NCBI GenBank assembly: GCA_004195335.1
Contig: SDWK01000649.1
Coordinates: forward strand, 1-5,375
DNA length: 5,375 nt
Source: Shewanella sp.
GTDB taxonomy: Bacteria > Pseudomonadota > Gammaproteobacteria > Enterobacterales > Shewanellaceae
Reading direction: 5' to 3'
Of this stretch, positions 5,300 to 5,375 are shown piece after piece (position 1 is the stretch's first letter; the number at the start of each line of letters is the position of its first letter). A program made the position numbers and the translations under genes. The notes below the pieces were generated by a model. It did no database searches, was not told where the DNA came from, and was given only the letters and a program-made list of their open reading frames with translations.

Positions 5300-5324
5300 T
5301 TAGTGTATAGTAAGCGCGCACTAA
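5300..5324 (+). promoter_or_regulatory. promoter candidate within an inverted repeat
   Basis: TATAGT at 5306-5311 is a good -10 (5 of 6). It sits between the inverted arms TTAGTG (5300-5305) and CACTAA (5319-5324). A start point near 5318 would fall at the right arm. The -35 region (TTATAG at 5283-5288, 17-bp spacer) is poor, which could fit an activator-dependent promoter using the palindromes at 5249-5271. Confidence 0.3.
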
Positions 5325-5351
5325 TCTGCTTACAGTTATTATTTGCTTTAT

Positions 5352-5368
5352 TTACATTGAAATTGTAA
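5352..5368. promoter_or_regulatory. inverted repeat TTACA-N7-TGTAA
   Basis: The perfect 5-bp arms at 5352-5356 and 5364-5368 lie in AT-rich DNA near the right edge. They could be an operator for, or leader of, a gene starting outside the window. The arms are in the opposite order to the TyrR box, so it is not the same site. Chance is possible at this length. Confidence 0.2.
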
Positions 5369-5375
5369 CTTTTAA

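Noticed and set aside
1..5375. CRISPR array, tRNA or rRNA gene, IS element, prophage or defence system
   Set aside because: No regularly spaced repeats, no cloverleaf, and no transposase, phage or effector domain. XerD here is the core chromosomal recombinase, not an integron or phage integrase, given its complete match to the housekeeping family.

Overview
The window looks like ordinary chromosomal housekeeping DNA of a gammaproteobacterium, most likely a Shewanella or close marine relative. The basis is the close resemblance of all four proteins to E. coli SrmB, TrmN6/YfiC, BrnQ and XerD as recalled, moderate base composition with AT-rich intergenic gaps, and a GTAG-headed REP-type repeat. 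The genus is an inference; no database search was possible.

Layout. Bases 1-183 are the region downstream of srmB: a possible gene start leaving the window on the minus strand, a REP-like palindrome and a strong intrinsic terminator. Bases 184-1410 (minus) encode the DEAD-box RNA helicase SrmB. A 171-bp gap holds a good srmB promoter (perfect TATAAT), an inverted repeat and a doubtful 24-codon ORF. Bases 1582-2316 (minus) encode TrmN6, the tRNA1(Val) m6A37 methyltransferase. A 457-bp divergent gap (2317-2773) carries a possible trmN6 -10 box, a doubtful MITE-like segment and a TyrR-box-like palindrome. Bases 2774-4120 (plus) encode the branched-chain amino acid transporter BrnQ, closed by a textbook terminator at 4151-4182. 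Bases 4226-5140 (plus) encode the tyrosine recombinase XerD from a TTG start with a good ribosome binding site. The last 235 bases have no convincing gene but are dense in short inverted repeats and probably form the promoter/operator region of the next gene.

How the genes relate. SrmB (assembly of the large ribosomal subunit) and TrmN6 (tRNA modification) both serve translation and lie in tandem, although srmB appears to have its own promoter. BrnQ (amino acid uptake) and XerD (chromosome dimer resolution at dif, with XerC and FtsK) are co-oriented but separated by a terminator, so they are probably separate units. No defence system, CRISPR array, IS element, prophage or biosynthetic cluster is visible. 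The items most worth checking are regulatory: the TyrR-like box before brnQ, the overlapping palindromes after xerD, and the REP element.
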